This document shows, piece after piece, positions 53,285 through 61,815 of a stretch of DNA of 64,000 nucleotides. The position numbers were made by a program, and so were the translations under genes. A model generated the notes under the pieces. The model did no database searches. It was not told the origin of the DNA and worked only from the letters and a program-made list of their open reading frames with translations. Source of the DNA: Bacillus luti (GTDB taxonomy: Bacteria; Bacillota; Bacilli; Bacillales; Bacillaceae_G); contig NZ_MACI01000038.1 in NCBI RefSeq assembly GCF_001884105.1, forward strand, positions 1 through 64,000, given 5' to 3'. Position 1 is the first letter of the stretch. The number at the start of each line of letters is the position of its first letter.

Positions 53285-53596
53285 ATATCCATTGCACCTC
53301 TATTTCCATTCATAACAAAACGATTCTATCATGAATAGGTACACGGCTGATAGGGAATTTCTATGACAAATACAGAGTCATAACTTTTTCACTTGCAATG
53401 TAAGCGAATCCTCTTTTACACTACATTTTATATAGGATAAATTTTCTTTCAGTTACATGAATACAAATACAGAAGTTTTACTAACCCTCTTCTGGAATTC
53501 TTTACTTCATTAAATATCTAACGATCTTTAATAATTTTGTACTCCACTTACAATACATGTCATTCTGATTGAAAACAGAAAATAGGGGCTGAATAT
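53285..53596. other. Gene-free stretch before the thioesterase gene
   Basis: 312 bases between divergent genes. No ORF with a ribosome binding site, hairpin terminator or recognisable operator; probably the two promoters. Confidence 0.5.
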
Positions 53597-54109
53597 ATGG
53601 AAAAGAAATTCATGCGAGAATCAAAAGCAATTAAAACAACACGTGTTTTTCCTAATGATTTAAATAACCATCAAACGCTTTTCGGAGGAAAATTATTAGC
53701 AGAAATTGATAGCATCGCCTCAATCGCAGCTGCAAGACATAGCCGTAAACATTGCGTCACAGCATCTATCGATTCCGTTGATTTTTTAACCCCCATTCAT
53801 CAAGCAGATTCTGTTTGTTATGAAGCATTCGTATGTTACACAGGAAAATCTTCCATGGAGGTTTTCGTAAAAGTAATCGCAGAGAATTTGCTAGCAGGTG
53901 AACGTAGAATAGCTGCAACATGTTTCATTACATTCGTTGCGTTAAAAGATGGAAAGCCTTCATCTGTTCCACAAGTACTTCCTGAAACCGAAGAAGAACA
54001 TTGGCTACACACAACTGGTTCCGAGCGTGCAGAAAATAGAAAAAAAGGACGTTTAAAAAGCAAAGAAATGGCCGAAGTGTTAACACTGAGTAAACCTTGG
54101 AATATGTAA
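53597..54109 (+). CDS. Acyl-CoA thioesterase (YkhA family)
   Basis: Hydrolyses acyl-CoA to free acid and CoA. The 170-residue single hotdog-domain protein carries TTRVFPNDLNNHQTLFGGKLLAEIDSIASIAAARHS near 13-48, the family motif with NHxxxFGG and the active Asp/Asn, and VTASIDSVDFLTPIHQAD. Typical for the BACH/YkhA type (about 170 residues, hexamer of hotdogs). GGGG(C)TG-type ribosome binding site. Substrate length preference is unknown. Confidence 0.94.
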   Translation: MEKKFMRESKAIKTTRVFPNDLNNHQTLFGGKLLAEIDSIASIAAARHSRKHCVTASIDSVDFLTPIHQADSVCYEAFVCYTGKSSMEVFVKVIAENLLAGERRIAATCFITFVALKDGKPSSVPQVLPETEEEHWLHTTGSERAENRKKGRLKSKEMAEVLTLSKPWNM

Positions 54110-54120
54110 TAATTGATTTA

Positions 54121-54157
54121 CCTTCCTTTTTACAAAGCAAAAAGGAAGGTTTTTTTA
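54121..54157 (+). terminator. Thioesterase gene terminator
   Basis: CCTTCCTTTTT and AAAAAGGAAGG around ACAAAGC, then seven T residues. Confidence 0.9.
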
Positions 54158-54286
54158 TATAAAATACATAATGTTGATTTACAAAGTTTATATGCGGTAA
54201 ACTTATACAGATGTTCTTGTAATCTTCTTCCTTGCAAAAGGCCTATATAGTGTACAACATAAAAAATTTGAGGAGATAATAATTAT

Positions 54287-55267
54287 ATGATGGAACAAAC
54301 ACAACTCGTTTCCGTTATTATCCCGCTGTATAATGCGGAAAAATACATTGAAGAGACGATGGAATCAATACTGAATCAGACATATAAAAATATTGAAATT
54401 GTAGTTGTTGATGATGGAAGTAAAGATCAATCATCTTCTCTCGTTAAAAATCTCAAGAAAAAACACCCTGAACAAATAAAATATATCTTACAAGAAAATC
54501 AAGGCGTTTCTGTTGCTCGTAATACAGGAATTGAAAACGCAAGCGGGGAATATATTTCTTTTCTTGATAGTGATGATTTATGGCATCATACAAAAATAGA
54601 AAAGCAAATGGAAAGCATGCACAAAAATAATATGAATGCTTGCTATTGTGGATATATGAACTTCTACGAAGAGACTGGCGAAAAGGTTGCAAACACGACA
54701 AACTTTGTTAAAGGAAATATGACAAAAGATTTCTTAACACATCAAGTTTTCGCACAAACGAGTACTTGGATTTTCAAAAAATCTATCGTGATGGACCATG
54801 ATATTCGTTTCACACCAGGATGTAGCTGGGGAGAAGACTTAGAATTTCTATTTAAATTAATGAGTGTAACAAATGTATGTTATGTCGATGAATATTTAAC
54901 ATATTATCGAATCCTATCAGGAGGAAACCTTTCTTCAAATTATAAAGATTATGAATTAAAAACAACGAAAGAGTTAGAAGTATTTACTCGAATGAAGAAT
55001 TGGATTCATAATAAATCAGAAGACTTAATAACGAAGGATTCTACGGAGCTTATTGAAATCCTTGAAACTTATCTATTCCCGTATACAGTCATTAACAATG
55101 CTTGTATATACATTAAAGAGAACTCTAAATTAGATAAATCAAAAGTTCGATTAATTAAAAGCGATATAAAGAAATATTGCCGAAAAATCTATTCAAAAAA
55201 TGGAAAGCGTAGCAAAAAATTATACGCGATGCTTTGGTTTGTACGCATTAAATTTCTGTTTTCTTAA
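54287..55267 (+). CDS. GT2-family glycosyltransferase
   Basis: A 326-residue GT-A fold transferase. It begins TQLVSVIIPLYNAEKYIEETMESILNQTYKNIEIVVVDDGS and has the DXD-type metal site in FLDSDDLWH near 94-102, followed by GCSWGEDLEFLFKLM near 180-194 with the ED base motif. Cytoplasmic, no membrane helices. GAGGAG lies 11 bases before the first ATG of an ATG-ATG pair. The next gene is a polysaccharide flippase, so a surface glycan role is likely. Sugar unknown. Confidence 0.93.
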   Translation: MMEQTQLVSVIIPLYNAEKYIEETMESILNQTYKNIEIVVVDDGSKDQSSSLVKNLKKKHPEQIKYILQENQGVSVARNTGIENASGEYISFLDSDDLWHHTKIEKQMESMHKNNMNACYCGYMNFYEETGEKVANTTNFVKGNMTKDFLTHQVFAQTSTWIFKKSIVMDHDIRFTPGCSWGEDLEFLFKLMSVTNVCYVDEYLTYYRILSGGNLSSNYKDYELKTTKELEVFTRMKNWIHNKSEDLITKDSTELIEILETYLFPYTVINNACIYIKENSKLDKSKVRLIKSDIKKYCRKIYSKNGKRSKKLYAMLWFVRIKFLFS

Positions 55268-55360
55268 ATAAAAAATATGCTTTTAAACATTCTTCCCTTG
55301 AACAAATTTAATTTACAAATTGGACAAAACGTGTCCTGAAGAATAGAAAGGTCTTTTTCC

Positions 55361-56782
55361 ATGAAAACAAATAAAATCCTTAAAAATGCCTCCTACCTCT
55401 TTGTAGGAAATATTACTGTTCGATTTGTACTTGCGATTGCGACAATCCTCTTTGCAAGATATGTTTCACCAAATGAGTATGGGATGTTTACAGTTGCATT
55501 AGCAGTTTCCGCTGTCATTTGTTATTTTACAGATGCAGGTTTAACACATACGTTTATGCGTGAAGGAACGAGAAGTGACGCTAACATTAGCGTATTAATA
55601 AGTAGTTATTTACGTATTCGTTTAGTATTAGCTATCGTAATTTCTGTGCTCTTCGCTATTTTTGCTCAGTTCTTCTACACTGATGCTTACTTACGTGCCA
55701 TGGTATATTGGGTCGTACTACCAACCATGTTTGGAGCCACTTTACAAGGTGTTGGGATGGCATATTTCCAAGTAACAGAACGCATGCAATTTACAGCGAT
55801 TATTTCTGTACTGCAAGGCGTAACAGCAGCTGCTGCGCTTCTAATAGGAATGTCGTTTAAATGGTCACTTATGATGGTCGCTGCTATGTACGGGATATCC
55901 AGCCTTGTAACAGGGATTATCGCCTTCTTAATGGTACTCCGCCATACAAAAGTTCATAAAGGCTGGGACAAAGGAATTTTAGATCAACTGCTTATTTTCA
56001 CAATCAATGGCATTATCATTATGCTTTTACCACAGTTAGGTCCTATTATATTAGAAAAAGTTTCAACACATGAGCAAGTTGGATTCTTTGGGGCTGCCTA
56101 TAAAATACCTGCCGTACTGTATCAAATACCTGGTGTAATTGCAGCAGCATTTTATCCAAAATTATTCGCTTTCGGAAATGAAAAAAATATCGTGGAACAT
56201 AGAAAGCTATCTCAGTTCGAATTAAAACTTATGTCCTTTTTAGGTATGGGAATTGCTATCCCATTTATCGCCGATCCTAGCTTTTGGATTGTTACTTTAT
56301 TAGGTGAAGACTATGCACCAGCTGGTGATGCTCTTGCAATCTTAGCCTTTATGGTCATTTTACAATCTATCAACTATCCACTCGCTGATAACTTAACAAC
56401 AATTGGACAACAGTGGAAACGTGCGACAATAATGGGAATTGGATTGGCTGTTGCCATCCTAAGTTATATTATCTTAGGTAGCAAATTTGGAATGATGGGA
56501 GCTTCTGTGGCAGCTATCATTACTGAACTTACTTTATTGATTGGATTCACTTTATTTGTCCGTAAAGGCTTCGGGCTATTATTTAAAGGAATCATATTTA
56601 ATAGTCTCGCATTTATAATCAGTTACGCTCTATACCGTACAATATTAATTAGTTTGCCACCATTAGTAGCCTTAACGCTTACTGGTATATTGTACGGCCT
56701 TATCGGTCTTGCCATTGATCCACAAATACGTGGGTTACTATTAGGGTTCGTAAATAAAAAGTTCGGCAAGAACATAGCATAA
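55361..56782 (+). CDS. Polysaccharide flippase (Wzx/MATE-like)
   Basis: A 473-residue, 12-14-helix membrane protein of the oligosaccharide flippase family. It begins MKTNKILKNASYLFVGNITVRF and has the usual SPNEYGMFTVALAVSAVICYFTDAGL block near 34-60. It moves lipid-linked oligosaccharide units across the membrane for Wzy-type assembly. AGAAAGG precedes the start. It follows a GT2 gene. Repeat copy C begins within its stop codon. Confidence 0.92.
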   Translation: MKTNKILKNASYLFVGNITVRFVLAIATILFARYVSPNEYGMFTVALAVSAVICYFTDAGLTHTFMREGTRSDANISVLISSYLRIRLVLAIVISVLFAIFAQFFYTDAYLRAMVYWVVLPTMFGATLQGVGMAYFQVTERMQFTAIISVLQGVTAAAALLIGMSFKWSLMMVAAMYGISSLVTGIIAFLMVLRHTKVHKGWDKGILDQLLIFTINGIIIMLLPQLGPIILEKVSTHEQVGFFGAAYKIPAVLYQIPGVIAAAFYPKLFAFGNEKNIVEHRKLSQFELKLMSFLGMGIAIPFIADPSFWIVTLLGEDYAPAGDALAILAFMVILQSINYPLADNLTTIGQQWKRATIMGIGLAVAILSYIILGSKFGMMGASVAAIITELTLLIGFTLFVRKGFGLLFKGIIFNSLAFIISYALYRTILISLPPLVALTLTGILYGLIGLAIDPQIRGLLLGFVNKKFGKNIA

Positions 56783-56850
56783 AATGAAACTTAATCAGTC
56801 CGGGTTTTGTTCATTCCTACTGATTATCATCCCGCAAATAGCGGGATAAA
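56781..56850 (+). repeat. 3'-end tandem-hairpin repeat, copy C (after the flippase gene)
   Basis: Starts with the flippase stop codon (TAAAATGAAAC), then stem AATCAGT/ACTGATT, then the perfect stem CCCGC/GCGGG with loop AAATA, ending GGGATAAA. Same sense orientation to its gene as copies A and B. Confidence 0.75.
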
Positions 56851-56896
56851 AGCGTATTTCTTTCTCATCAATTTGAGAAAGAAGTACGCTTTTTAT
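56850..56896. terminator. Terminator after the flippase/epimerase pair
   Basis: AAGCGTATTTCTTTCTCA and TGAGAAAGAAGTACGCTT (one mismatch) with flanking A/T runs; follows repeat copy C and serves the convergent genes. Confidence 0.85.
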
Positions 56897-57834
56897 TTAC
56901 TATTATTATTCATATATATAATGGTTTTTTTTAATCCCTCATAATATGAAGTTTTAGGTAAAATACCTATATACTTTTCATATTTCTCTCCACTTAATAC
57001 GACTGGTTTTTCTGTCAAATATAACATTTCAACATATTCTTTCATCTGCTTATCAAATAAGCCAATTAACTTTATCATACCTCTTTTTACAGTCATAACC
57101 CGTTTTGTATATCCCGTTAATTCACGTATATATTGAATCATTTCTTCTCCTGTAATAACGCCACAACCTGGTATATTCCAATGTTGCCCATAAGCTTCCT
57201 CATGTAACGCTAACTCTACCATCGCTTTCGCGCCATCTGGTGTAAAAATGTACTCACGTGCAATCTTCTTATCTCCAACAAAACTAGATCCTTTATTTGC
57301 AAGTACTCCATTTAAAGTATGATGAATGAGTGTGCTTTCTGCCTGTGGACCGTAAAAATCAGGAAAATGAGCGATAAACATTTTGGCGCCACTCTGCTCT
57401 GCCATCATTCCGAGTTGTAATCGAATTTTCCCCTTCTTCGTATGTGGTTCCTTTTCAGCATCTTCTTTAACAAGCCCTTGAATTTGCCTTCCATATGCAT
57501 AAATGTTATCAACGATCCCTAACTTCATATTATTTTCTTTTGTTACTTCTAATATGTTTCTTAATAATTTAGGCTGTTTCTCTTCCCAATCTGAATATGG
57601 AATATTAACAGCGTGGAATATAACATCCACACCTTTCGCTGCGTCCATTATGTCTGTCTTTACAAGTACATCCCCTGCTACTGTTTGTATATGTTCTTCT
57701 CCTTGAAATAAGTTCTCCAACTTCCCCTTATTTCTCGCAAAAGCAATCACATCAATTCCTCGATTACATAACTCCTTTGTAATCGCATATCCCATTGCTC
57801 CAGATGCTCCCAGTACTAACGCTTTTTTCATCAT
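56893..57834 (-). CDS. NAD-dependent epimerase/dehydratase-family protein
   Basis: A 313-residue extended SDR/NmrA-like protein with the nucleotide-binding loop KALVLGASGAMGYAI at residues 3-17, and YGRQIQG near 115 as the probable active-site Tyr region. GGAGGAGGG precedes the ATG-ATG start; I use 57834. It lies downstream of the TetR regulator and has the same operator-like sequence in its promoter (57852-57870) as the tetR gene, so TetR probably controls it. Substrate unknown; such proteins often act in sugar or quinone metabolism. Confidence 0.85.
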   Translation of the reverse strand: MMKKALVLGASGAMGYAITKELCNRGIDVIAFARNKGKLENLFQGEEHIQTVAGDVLVKTDIMDAAKGVDVIFHAVNIPYSDWEEKQPKLLRNILEVTKENNMKLGIVDNIYAYGRQIQGLVKEDAEKEPHTKKGKIRLQLGMMAEQSGAKMFIAHFPDFYGPQAESTLIHHTLNGVLANKGSSFVGDKKIAREYIFTPDGAKAMVELALHEEAYGQHWNIPGCGVITGEEMIQYIRELTGYTKRVMTVKRGMIKLIGLFDKQMKEYVEMLYLTEKPVVLSGEKYEKYIGILPKTSYYEGLKKTIIYMNNNSK

Positions 57835-57851
57835 AATTCCCTCCTCCAATT

Positions 57852-57870
57852 AATTAACCACCGTTCAATT
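57852..57870 (-). promoter_or_regulatory. TetR operator-like site before the epimerase gene
   Basis: AATTAACCACCGTTCAATT; 18 of 19 bases equal the site before tetR (58484-58502). Contains the half-sites TTAACCAC and GTTCAATT. Confidence 0.7.
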
Positions 57871-57890
57871 AATTACAAAAAGAAAATCAC

Positions 57891-58463
57891 TTACATTAGA
57901 AGCGATTTTGAAATAAACTCTACATGCGCCCTAGCTAACCCTTTTAACTCGTCAAATGTTTGCCCACTTCCGCAATAATGTGCCACAAACCCATGTAATG
58001 ATAAAAAGACAGACCATATCGTCATTGTATCTACTTTTTTATTACATAAAGAAAAAATAACCTTTGCAAATTTTTCATAACTAACATTCGGACTGTCCGC
58101 TAAACATTCCTTTAACTCGCTATCTTTAATTAAAAACATAATTTCATAATGGCTTTGATTTTCCAAACCAAATTCTATAAAGCCAAACAAGACTTCTTTT
58201 AACTGCTCTTCTGGAGATAAACTTCTTTTGCTAATTTCATCTAACTTTTCATTTAACAATTGAAAGTCTTGTTCTACCATCGCATAAAAAAGTTCAGCTT
58301 TATTTTTAAAATGGTAGTAAATTGAACCATGGCTATACCCTAGTTCTGTCGCAATTTTACGCATTGAAGTGTGTTGATATCCTTGCTGTACAAATAAATT
58401 CCTTGCTACGTTCATAATCATTTCTCTTGTTAATTCTTGTTTGACTGCTCTTCTTGGCGACAT
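57891..58463 (-). CDS. TetR-family transcriptional regulator
   Basis: A 190-residue repressor. The N-terminal helix-turn-helix is REMIMNVARNLFVQQGYQHTSMRKIATELGYSHGSIYYHFKNKAELFYAMVE (about 12-62), a standard TetR pattern, then a helical ligand-binding domain. Start ATG 58463 (MSPRRAVKQ) follows GAGG; the ORF extends to 58493 without a site. It is directly upstream of the epimerase gene on the same strand. Both promoters carry the same 19-base site, implying autoregulation and control of the epimerase. Confidence 0.93.
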   Translation of the reverse strand: MSPRRAVKQELTREMIMNVARNLFVQQGYQHTSMRKIATELGYSHGSIYYHFKNKAELFYAMVEQDFQLLNEKLDEISKRSLSPEEQLKEVLFGFIEFGLENQSHYEIMFLIKDSELKECLADSPNVSYEKFAKVIFSLCNKKVDTMTIWSVFLSLHGFVAHYCGSGQTFDELKGLARAHVEFISKSLLM

Positions 58464-58483
58464 TTTCTTATACCTCACAAAAT

Positions 58484-58502
58484 AATTAACCACTGTTCAA
58501 TT
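58484..58502 (-). promoter_or_regulatory. TetR operator-like site before tetR
   Basis: AATTAACCACTGTTCAATT, 21 bases before the tetR start; one base differs from the site at 57852-57870. Probable autoregulatory operator. Confidence 0.7.
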
Positions 58503-58633
58503 ATATTATATATTTTTTCCAAAATAATGCAATACCTTACTTTTAAAAATATCCATTTTTGAAATGATAGCATTATACGAGAGAATTTAGTATCATGATT
58601 CAAGATACTATTTCAAATTGGACGGAGGATATT

Positions 58634-60187
58634 ATGAGTTTATTAACAGTCGAAAAACTAGGACATACATTTGGTGATCGAACACTATTTAAAGATGTAT
58701 CTATGCGTTTACTAGCAGGAGAGCACGTTGGTTTAGTTGGTGCAAACGGTGTGGGTAAATCAACATTTATGAATATTATTACTGGACAACTTATCCATGA
58801 TGAAGGTCGTGTAGAATGGACACCTGGTACAAATTACGGTTACTTAGATCAGCATACAATTTTAACACCTGGTCGCACAATTCGTGATGTATTAGCAGAT
58901 GCGTTCTTACCCTTATTTGAAAAAGAAAAAGCTTTAAATGAAGTTACAGAAAAAATGGGAACTGCTACACCGGAAGAATTAGAAGAGCTTCTTGAGCAAA
59001 TGGCAGAAATACAAGATGCTCTTGAAGCAGGCGGTTTCTACTTATTAGATATTAAAATTGAAGAAGCGGCGCGTGGTCTTGGAATTGACGCAATTGGTCT
59101 AGATCGTGATGTTGCAGCATTAAGTGGTGGACAGCGTACAAAAGTATTACTTGCAAAGTTACTACTTGAGCAACCTGAAGTACTACTATTAGATGAGCCT
59201 ACCAACTATTTAGATGTTGAACATATTCATTGGCTAACAACTTATTTAAAAGAATACCCACATGCATTCCTATTAATTTCCCATGATACGGAATTTATGA
59301 ATAAATGTGTAGATATTATTTTCCATCTAGAATTTACGAAGATGACGCGTTATACAGCGACATATGAAAAATTCTTAGAGCTAGCGGAAATGAATAAAAA
59401 TCAACATATAAACGCTTATGAAAAGCAACGAGAGTTTATTAAAAAACAAGAAGATTTCATTGCGAAAAATAAAGCTCGTTATTCAACGACAGGTCGTGCA
59501 AAGAGTCGTCAAAAACAATTGGATCGTATGGAACGTATCGATCGTCCTGAAACAGCTATTAAACCTGAGTTCTCATTTAAGGAAAGTCGTGCGAGTAGTC
59601 GATTCGTCTTTGAAGGAGAAAATGTAGAGATTGGATATACACATCCTTTATTACCAAAATTAACAATGACAATTGAACGTGGTGAAAAAATTGCAATTGT
59701 TGGATGTAATGGTGTCGGTAAGTCAACACTATTAAAGACGATCTTAGGTAAGATTAAACCATTAAGCGGAAAAACAAGTCTTGGTGATTTCTTAAACCCA
59801 TCATACTTCGAGCAAGAAGTGAAGGCTGATAATATAACACCAATTGATGATGTTTGGAATACATTCCCTAGCTTAGACCAACATCAAGTTCGTGCAATGT
59901 TAGCGAAATGTGGTTTAAAAAATGAACATATCTCTCGTCCACTGAACCAATTAAGCGGTGGCGAGCAAGCAAAAGTTCGTTTATGTAAACTAATGGGTGA
60001 AGAAAGTAACTGGTTACTCTTTGATGAGCCAACAAATCACCTTGATGTTACAGCAAAAGAAGAATTACAAAAAGCTATGAAAGCATATAAAGGAACTATT
60101 CTTCTTGTATGTCACGAACCAGAATTTTATAAAGATTGGGTAACGAAAGTTTGGGATGTAGAAACATGGGCCCAAGAAAATTCTTAA
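58634..60187 (+). CDS. ABC-F family ATPase
   Basis: A 517-residue duplicated ABC ATPase without membrane domain, of the ribosome-associated ABC-F class. First domain: GANGVGKSTFM (about 37-47), LSGGQRTKVLLAK (about 155-167), LLLDEPTNYLD. Linker with the charged coiled-coil arm NKNQHINAYEKQREFIKKQE (about 240-270). Second domain: GCNGVGKSTLLK, LSGGEQAKVRLCK, LLFDEPTNHLD. Start ATG 58634 follows CGGAGGA. It resembles B. subtilis YfmM more than resistance-type Vga/Lsa proteins, so a translational role is more likely than drug resistance. Confidence 0.9.
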   Translation: MSLLTVEKLGHTFGDRTLFKDVSMRLLAGEHVGLVGANGVGKSTFMNIITGQLIHDEGRVEWTPGTNYGYLDQHTILTPGRTIRDVLADAFLPLFEKEKALNEVTEKMGTATPEELEELLEQMAEIQDALEAGGFYLLDIKIEEAARGLGIDAIGLDRDVAALSGGQRTKVLLAKLLLEQPEVLLLDEPTNYLDVEHIHWLTTYLKEYPHAFLLISHDTEFMNKCVDIIFHLEFTKMTRYTATYEKFLELAEMNKNQHINAYEKQREFIKKQEDFIAKNKARYSTTGRAKSRQKQLDRMERIDRPETAIKPEFSFKESRASSRFVFEGENVEIGYTHPLLPKLTMTIERGEKIAIVGCNGVGKSTLLKTILGKIKPLSGKTSLGDFLNPSYFEQEVKADNITPIDDVWNTFPSLDQHQVRAMLAKCGLKNEHISRPLNQLSGGEQAKVRLCKLMGEESNWLLFDEPTNHLDVTAKEELQKAMKAYKGTILLVCHEPEFYKDWVTKVWDVETWAQENS

Positions 60188-60198
60188 TCACCTAAAAT

Positions 60199-60240
60199 CA
60201 TCCCTTTACACCATCACTTAGTGTGTAAAGGGATTTCCCT
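60199..60240 (+). terminator. ABC-F gene terminator
   Basis: ATCCCTTTACAC and GTGTAAAGGGAT around a 14-base loop, then T residues. Confidence 0.85.
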
Positions 60241-60281
60241 TTGAAATAGCCATAAAATTCAATAAGGAGTTTTTAATTATA

Positions 60282-61739
60282 ATGCAAAGTTCATTTTCCC
60301 TAAAACTCAATACATTTTTTGTAAAGTCTTTGTTAGTGCTATGTCTCATTATTTCTGCAGCCATTACATGGCAATCAGTAATCGTGGTTAGAGCACAAGC
60401 CAGCACTCGTTTACTTATTATAATCCCGATTATTATTCTAATCGGTCTTCTATTTTTACTAATTGGCTATATTTCCAATAAATATATGTCAACGCTAGTA
60501 TTCACTATTTCACTTATCATTTTAGCTTTCTCTATTCGATTAATCTGGGTTCTTAATGTACAAACCCCTGTCGAATCAGATTTTGCTATGATGTACAATG
60601 GTGCTGTGCAAGCAACTAAAGGAGATTTTAGCTTTGCCCAAAGCACGTATTATACTTCATGGGTTTACCAACTTGGATTTACAATGTACCAAGCTTTAAT
60701 TATTAATTTCTTTGGTGAAGGAACCTTCCTTCTAAAGTTCTTAAATGTATTATATTGCACGGGAACAACATTCCTCGTTTACAAAATAACTTCTCATATA
60801 TTTAATGAGTGGTCTGGACGTATGGCTGGTTTACTATATGCAATATATATCCCAAGTATCGTATTGAGTTCAGTCCTAACAAATCAACATCTTGCGACCT
60901 TCTTATTTTATCTTGGGTTTTATTTATTAATTACAAAAGGCTTAAGCCATAAATATATGTGGATTTTCATAGGAATTTCGCTTTCTTTAGGCGATATTAT
61001 GCGCCCACTTGGAGCTATCATCCTAATTGCAGTGACCATTTATGTCTTTTTACAGGGGATATTAGGAAAATCAAAACAAGATATTTTCAATTCCCTTAAA
61101 AAACTTTGTGGAATTTTCGTTGTATTTTACCTTGTACATTACATTATAAGTTATTCATTTATATCTGCTGGAATTACGCAATACCCACTATCTAATCGTG
61201 ATCCTCTCTGGAAATTTACAGTAGGGTTTAATCACGAAACAAAAGGGGGATATTCTGCAGCAGATGCAGAATACATTATGTCCTTTGAAATCGGTGAAGA
61301 ACGAAAAGCCGCTGAAAAAAAACTAATTCAAGAACGACTAGCTGATCCACAAAAGGTTTTATCTTTATTTGGTGATAAGTTCACGCTCATGTGGGCAGAT
61401 TATGACTCCGCCCCATTATGGAGTTTACTGACGCTCGGGGACGCAGATAATGATATGATTACTTTAAAAGACGGTCTTACGAAATATGAAAAGTATATGT
61501 ACACTACAGCTATGCTTCTGAGCACAGTAGCACTTCTTTATCTCATATTGACTAAGCAAAATAATACGCATTATACACTATTTTTATTATTGATAATTGG
61601 TTACGTAACTGTTCATTTCTTAATCGAATACCAAACAAGATATCGATACTTCATCATTCCTAGCTTTACGATTATTCAAAGCTACGGTCTATATTTATGC
61701 TATCGATTTATATCGAACAGAAAGACCTCAAAAATATAA
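60282..61739 (+). CDS. GT-C-like multi-membrane glycosyltransferase, paralogue 2
   Basis: A 485-residue protein with about 12-13 helices. The first outer loop has VQTPVESDFAMMYNGAVQATKGDF with the acidic residue typical of ArnT/PMT enzymes. Compared with paralogue 3 (61804-63264) it shares the outer-domain block starting VGFNHETKG and ending with SLFGDKF, and with paralogue 1 the YAIYIPSIVLSSVLT block. The ribosome binding site is AAGGAG. Convergent with paralogue 3. Substrate unknown; a polyprenyl-phosphate-sugar-using transferase is inferred. Confidence 0.72.
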   Translation: MQSSFSLKLNTFFVKSLLVLCLIISAAITWQSVIVVRAQASTRLLIIIPIIILIGLLFLLIGYISNKYMSTLVFTISLIILAFSIRLIWVLNVQTPVESDFAMMYNGAVQATKGDFSFAQSTYYTSWVYQLGFTMYQALIINFFGEGTFLLKFLNVLYCTGTTFLVYKITSHIFNEWSGRMAGLLYAIYIPSIVLSSVLTNQHLATFLFYLGFYLLITKGLSHKYMWIFIGISLSLGDIMRPLGAIILIAVTIYVFLQGILGKSKQDIFNSLKKLCGIFVVFYLVHYIISYSFISAGITQYPLSNRDPLWKFTVGFNHETKGGYSAADAEYIMSFEIGEERKAAEKKLIQERLADPQKVLSLFGDKFTLMWADYDSAPLWSLLTLGDADNDMITLKDGLTKYEKYMYTTAMLLSTVALLYLILTKQNNTHYTLFLLLIIGYVTVHFLIEYQTRYRYFIIPSFTIIQSYGLYLCYRFISNRKTSKI

Positions 61740-61772
61740 AATACAATGATGATTTAATGATCACAACAAAAT

Positions 61773-61815
61773 AAAAAGGCATGAGCCCGGTGCAATACCG
61801 AAATCATGCCTTTTT
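61773..61815. terminator. Bidirectional terminator between GT-C-like paralogues 2 and 3
   Basis: AAAAAGGCATGA and TCATGCCTTTTT; the stop codon of paralogue 3 (61804-61806) lies in the second arm. Confidence 0.85.

Noticed and set aside
58634-60187. ABC-F gene as an antibiotic-resistance determinant
   Set aside because: The sequence resembles housekeeping ABC-F proteins, the linker lacks the long resistance-type extension and no attenuator leader peptide is visible.
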